Below, one piece after another: positions 61,049 to 64,000 of a stretch of DNA of 64,000 bases (its first letter is position 1; each line of letters begins with the position of its first letter). The notes under the pieces were generated by a model, which saw only the letters and a list, made by a program, of their open reading frames with translations, searched no databases and was not told the DNA's origin. Both the position numbers and the translations under genes were made by a program. Source of the DNA: Thiococcus pfennigii (GTDB lineage: Bacteria > Pseudomonadota > Gammaproteobacteria > Chromatiales > Chromatiaceae); assembly GCF_016583835.1 (NCBI RefSeq), contig NZ_NRRW01000014.1:1-64000 (forward strand), written 5' to 3'.

Positions 61049-62383
61049 TCAGCCGTTGCGCCGATCGATGACGCGCTTGGCCTTGCCCTCGCTGCGCGCG
61101 ATGCTGCGCGGCTCCACCAGGCGCAGCTCGACACGGATGCCGAGGATGTGCTCGATCGACTTGGCCAGGCGCGCCCGCACGCCCTCCAGGGCCCCGACCT
61201 TGTCACTGAAGACCTCGGGGGTCACCTCGACCTCGACGGCCATCTGATCGAGCCCCTGCTGGCGGCTAAGGATGATCTGATAGTGCGGCAGGGTCCCCTC
61301 GACCGCGAGCAGGGCCGCCTCGACCTGCGACGGGAAGACGTTGACGCCGCGGATGATGAACATGTCGTCGGAGCGCCGGCCGATGCGCCGCATCCGACGC
61401 AGCGTGCGCCCGCACGGACAGGGCTCGGCGATCAGGGCGGTGATGTCGCGCGTGCGATAGCGCAGCATCGGCATCGCCCTCTTGCTCAGGGTCGTGAGGA
61501 CCAGTTCGCCCTCGGCGCCGTCGGGCAGCACCTCGCCGGTCTCCGGGTCGATGATCTCCGGGTAGAAGTGGTCCTCGAAGATGTGCAGGCCGTTCTGCTC
61601 GCCGCACTCGCTCGCCACCCCGGGGCCGATGATCTCGGACAGGCCGTAGATGTCGAAGACCCGGATCCCGGCGGCCGCCTCGATGTGGTCGCGCATCGCG
61701 TCGGTCCAGGGCTCGGCGCCGAAGATGCCGATGCGCAACGGCAGCGCCCGCAGGTCGACGCCGAGCTCGCCGGCCCGCTCGACGAGATGAGTGAAGTAGC
61801 TCGGCGTGCAGCAGATCGCCGAGACGCCGAAGTCGCGGATCAGCATGATCTGACGATCGGAGTTGCCGCCCGAGATCGGCACCACGGTCGCGCCGAGGGT
61901 CTCGGCGCCATAGTGGGCACCAAGGCCGCCGGTGAAGAGGCCGTAGCCGAAGGCGTTCTGCAGGATGTCGCCGCGGTGCAGGCCGCAGGCGGCCAGGGTG
62001 CGGGCCATCACCTCGGACCAGACCTCGACGTCCTCGCGCGTGTAGGCGACGACGATCGGCTTGCCGGTCGTCCCCGAGGAGGCATGCAGGCGCACGACAT
62101 CGCTCATCGGGCTCGCGAAGAGGCCGAACGGATAGGTGTCGCGCAGGTCGGCCTTGACCGTGAAAGGCAGCCGGGCGATGTCGGCGAGCCCTTGGATCGC
62201 CGCCGGCGTCAGGCCGCGCTCGTCCATCCGCGTGCGATAGAGGGGCACCTTCTCGTAGGCGTGCGCGACGACCGCCCGCAGCCGGCGCAGCTGCACCTCG
62301 CGCAGCGCCTCGGTGGGCAGGAAATCGGGGGCGCTGGCCGGGTGAAAGCCGCCCTCGGCGTCGTTCCAGAGCTCTCTGAGCAT
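61049..62383 (-). CDS. paaK: Phenylacetate--CoA ligase (second paralogue)
   Basis: AMP-forming ligase of 444 residues. [66 protein letters not shown] and [15 protein letters not shown] match the family. It begins MLRELWNDAEGGFHP at 62383, 10 bases after the iorB stop, so it is tightly tied to the oxidoreductase. Substrate probably indole-, phenyl- or hydroxyphenylacetate; which ligase takes which is not readable. Confidence 0.92.
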   Translation of the reverse strand: MLRELWNDAEGGFHPASAPDFLPTEALREVQLRRLRAVVAHAYEKVPLYRTRMDERGLTPAAIQGLADIARLPFTVKADLRDTYPFGLFASPMSDVVRLHASSGTTGKPIVVAYTREDVEVWSEVMARTLAACGLHRGDILQNAFGYGLFTGGLGAHYGAETLGATVVPISGGNSDRQIMLIRDFGVSAICCTPSYFTHLVERAGELGVDLRALPLRIGIFGAEPWTDAMRDHIEAAAGIRVFDIYGLSEIIGPGVASECGEQNGLHIFEDHFYPEIIDPETGEVLPDGAEGELVLTTLSKRAMPMLRYRTRDITALIAEPCPCGRTLRRMRRIGRRSDDMFIIRGVNVFPSQVEAALLAVEGTLPHYQIILSRQQGLDQMAVEVEVTPEVFSDKVGALEGVRARLAKSIEHILGIRVELRLVEPRSIARSEGKAKRVIDRRNG

Positions 62384-62393
62384 GGCTGTCCTC

Positions 62394-62894
62394 TCAGTGC
62401 GGTTGGCCGCCCGCCCGCGCGCGCGCCGCCGCGCGGCCCTGGGCGAACGCCTGTTCGTTGACCTTGTGGAGCCGCTCCGCCAGGTTCGCGTGCAATGCCG
62501 CCAGCCAGTGCTCCTCGGGGATGTCGAGGACCGCCGAGGCGGCACCGAGCAGGGCGACATTGAGACTCTTGCGATTGGCCAGGGCCTCGGGGCCGATCAG
62601 CTCGGGGCCGATCAGGACCCCGTCCGGGCGCAGCCGCGGACGGTTGATCTCGACCTGGGTCGCCTCGAGGACGACGAGAACATCGGCCTGTGCCTCTGGG
62701 ACCATCGGGCTCAGGACGCAGGCCCCGTAGCGCACGTCGCTGCTGACCGAGCCGCCGCGCTGGCTCATGCCGTGCAGCTCGCTCTTCTTGACGTCGAAAC
62801 CGGCGCGGAAGGCCGCCTCGGCGAGCATGTCCGAGGCCGTCAGCACCCCCTGGCCGCCGAGTCCGGCGATGACGATATTCTTCACTGTGTCCAC
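62394..62894 (-). CDS. iorB: Indolepyruvate ferredoxin oxidoreductase, beta subunit
   Basis: A 166-residue subunit of the 2-oxoacid oxidoreductase family (gamma-type domain). IVIAGLGGQGVLTASDMLAE and KKSELHGMSQRGGSVSSDVR are the signatures; it docks on IorA and handles CoA. GTG start at 62894 behind AGGAG. Next gene paaK is 10 bases downstream. With IorA it oxidatively decarboxylates aryl pyruvates to aryl acetyl-CoA, reducing ferredoxin. Confidence 0.93.
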   Translation of the reverse strand: MDTVKNIVIAGLGGQGVLTASDMLAEAAFRAGFDVKKSELHGMSQRGGSVSSDVRYGACVLSPMVPEAQADVLVVLEATQVEINRPRLRPDGVLIGPELIGPEALANRKSLNVALLGAASAVLDIPEEHWLAALHANLAERLHKVNEQAFAQGRAAARARAGGQPH

Positions 62895-62959
62895 GGAAAA
62901 GGGCTCCTGGATTCGGGGTCGCGCAGCGCCGCCGCGCCGGGTGAGGGGACGGGCGGCCT

Positions 62960-64000
62960 TCAGCCCCCCGCCAGGCGCGGCTCGGCGCCCGGCTCGGGGG
63001 TGGCCGCGCAGGTCGCCGCCGCGGCCTTGTCGTAGAGGCGGATCTTCGGCGCAGCGAGCACGCAGGGCTGGCGGGTGATGATCACCGACAGCTCGGACCT
63101 GGCCAGCCGCTCGGCGATCAGGTCCTTCAGCGACAGGCCCTTGTCGGTCATGTCGACGACCAGCACATCGGCGATGCCGAGCGCCCTGGCGAGGGCCTCG
63201 TAGCAGACCTGGTTGGTCGGGGAGTGATCGAGCGCGCGGCCGGTACCCGGATGCTCCTGGAGGCCGGTCATCGCCGTCGTGCCGTTATCGAGGATCATGA
63301 CCAAGTGGCCGGTCGGCGGCGGGTTGTAGACCATCTCGGCGAGCCCGGTGAGGCCCGAGTGGACGAAGGTCGAGTCGCCGATCACGCTGACCACGCGCCG
63401 CGCCTGCTCCTCGGGCAGGACATGGCGCAGGCCGAGGCCGACGCCGATGCTCGCGCCCATGCAGACGCAGGTGTCCATCGCCGAGAAGGGGGGCAGCACG
63501 CCCAGCGTGTAGCAGCCGATGTCGCCGGAGACGATGCAGTCGAGGTCGCGCAGGGCCTCGAAGACCAGCCGGTGGGCGCAGCCCTGGCAGAGCTCCGGCG
63601 GCTTGCCCTTGGGCGGCACCGGCTCGGGCGTGTCGTCGCCGGCGAGGATGCGCCGCACGCGGGCGACGTCGAGCTCGCCGAAGCGGTAGCGCTCCGGGCG
63701 GCCCTCGGCGGGGAGGCCGGCCGCGCGTAGCGCTTCGCAGACGACCGGATCGCCCTCCTCGATCACGACCAGCCGTTCGACGCCGGCGGCGAAGGCGCGG
63801 ATGCGCTCCAGCGGCAGCGGGTAGGTCATGCCGAAGCTCAGGTGCCTGGCCTGCGGGGCGGCCTCGCGGGCGTGCACGGCGCTGACCCCGGTCGAGACGA
63901 TCCCGAGCGCCGCGTCGCCGGCGTCGAGCGCGAACGGCCCCTCGGCCTCGTTCCAGGCCGCGATCTCGGCCAGCTTGGCGCGCAGCCGCTCGTGGGCCGG
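62960..64000 (-). CDS. iorA: Indolepyruvate ferredoxin oxidoreductase, alpha subunit (partial)
   Basis: The 5' part lies beyond the window; 346 codons and the stop are seen. The frame runs unbroken to the edge through ...GIVSTGVSAVHAREA, so a GTG at 63877 is not the true start. Visible parts are LCQGCAHRLVFEAL, and the thiamine diphosphate site GDIGCYTLGVLPPFSAMDTC with IGDSTFVHSGLTGLAEMVYN and LDNGTTAMTGLQEHPGTGRA. After VIITRQPCVLAAPK the protein ends within about 30 residues. The C-terminal two-cluster ferredoxin domain usual in IorA is absent, and the 65-base gap to iorB has no room for it. Confidence 0.92.
   Translation of the reverse strand, partial: PAHERLRAKLAEIAAWNEAEGPFALDAGDAALGIVSTGVSAVHAREAAPQARHLSFGMTYPLPLERIRAFAAGVERLVVIEEGDPVVCEALRAAGLPAEGRPERYRFGELDVARVRRILAGDDTPEPVPPKGKPPELCQGCAHRLVFEALRDLDCIVSGDIGCYTLGVLPPFSAMDTCVCMGASIGVGLGLRHVLPEEQARRVVSVIGDSTFVHSGLTGLAEMVYNPPPTGHLVMILDNGTTAMTGLQEHPGTGRALDHSPTNQVCYEALARALGIADVLVVDMTDKGLSLKDLIAERLARSELSVIITRQPCVLAAPKIRLYDKAAAATCAATPEPGAEPRLAGG

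Overview
The window reads as chromosome of a high-GC gammaproteobacterium. The aspS-nudB pair, the full mraZ-to-lpxC division and wall cluster, hemA-prfA-prmC and ispE-tRNA(Gln)-prs-rplY-pth are all in gammaproteobacterial order. Together with cobalamin genes, cytochrome b561 and an indolepyruvate oxidoreductase/phenylacetate-CoA ligase cluster, this fits a purple sulfur bacterium (Chromatiaceae-like). The taxon is inference; no photosynthesis gene is present to prove it.

1-10.1 kb: a truncated arfB tail meets two copies of a short inverted-repeat element (MITE/REP-like). They are followed by a small lipoprotein, nudB, aspS and an FmdB-type zinc ribbon protein. Then comes an AmmeMemoRadiSam locus: a radical SAM gene, divergent from a Memo gene and an AMMECR1 gene, which continue into a Lon-like protease and a universal stress protein. 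A third element copy, flanked by a 101-bp direct duplication, sits at the 3' end of the radical SAM gene.

10.1-16.4 kb: an accessory, partly decayed zone next to tRNA-Arg(CCU). It holds two paralogous membrane coiled-coil proteins with methionine-rich heptads, a 53-bp relic of one of them, a gene fragment, a lipoprotein and two toxin-antitoxin modules (ParDE-like and FitAB/VapBC-like).

16.4-24.6 kb: single genes, namely a membrane-anchored hypothetical protein, DAHP synthase, RecQ, a hemerythrin-like protein, cytochrome b561, AmpG, RdgC and DciA.

24.6-44.2 kb (minus strand): mraZ-rsmH-ftsL-ftsI-murE-murF-mraY-murD-ftsW-murG-murC-murB-ddlB-ftsQ-ftsA-ftsZ-lpxC. Most junctions are overlapping stop/start codons. 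A sigma-70 promoter and a three-repeat MraZ operator stand at the head, and rnpB lies upstream on the same strand. The cluster makes the UDP-MurNAc-pentapeptide, lipid I and lipid II, builds the divisome and commits lipid A synthesis.

44.2-58.9 kb: cobS-cobC, a MaoC hydratase, an ABC-2 exporter, moeB, a small hypothetical protein, prmC-prfA-hemA, then (plus strand) a TPR protein, ispE, tRNA-Gln, prs, rplY and pth, and convergent pdxH.

59-64 kb (minus strand): iorA (cut by the window edge)-iorB-paaK-ACT-paaK. This module should convert aryl pyruvates to aryl acetyl-CoA and ligate aryl acetates to CoA. Its IorA lacks the usual C-terminal ferredoxin domain.

No CRISPR array, prophage or complete insertion sequence was recognised.
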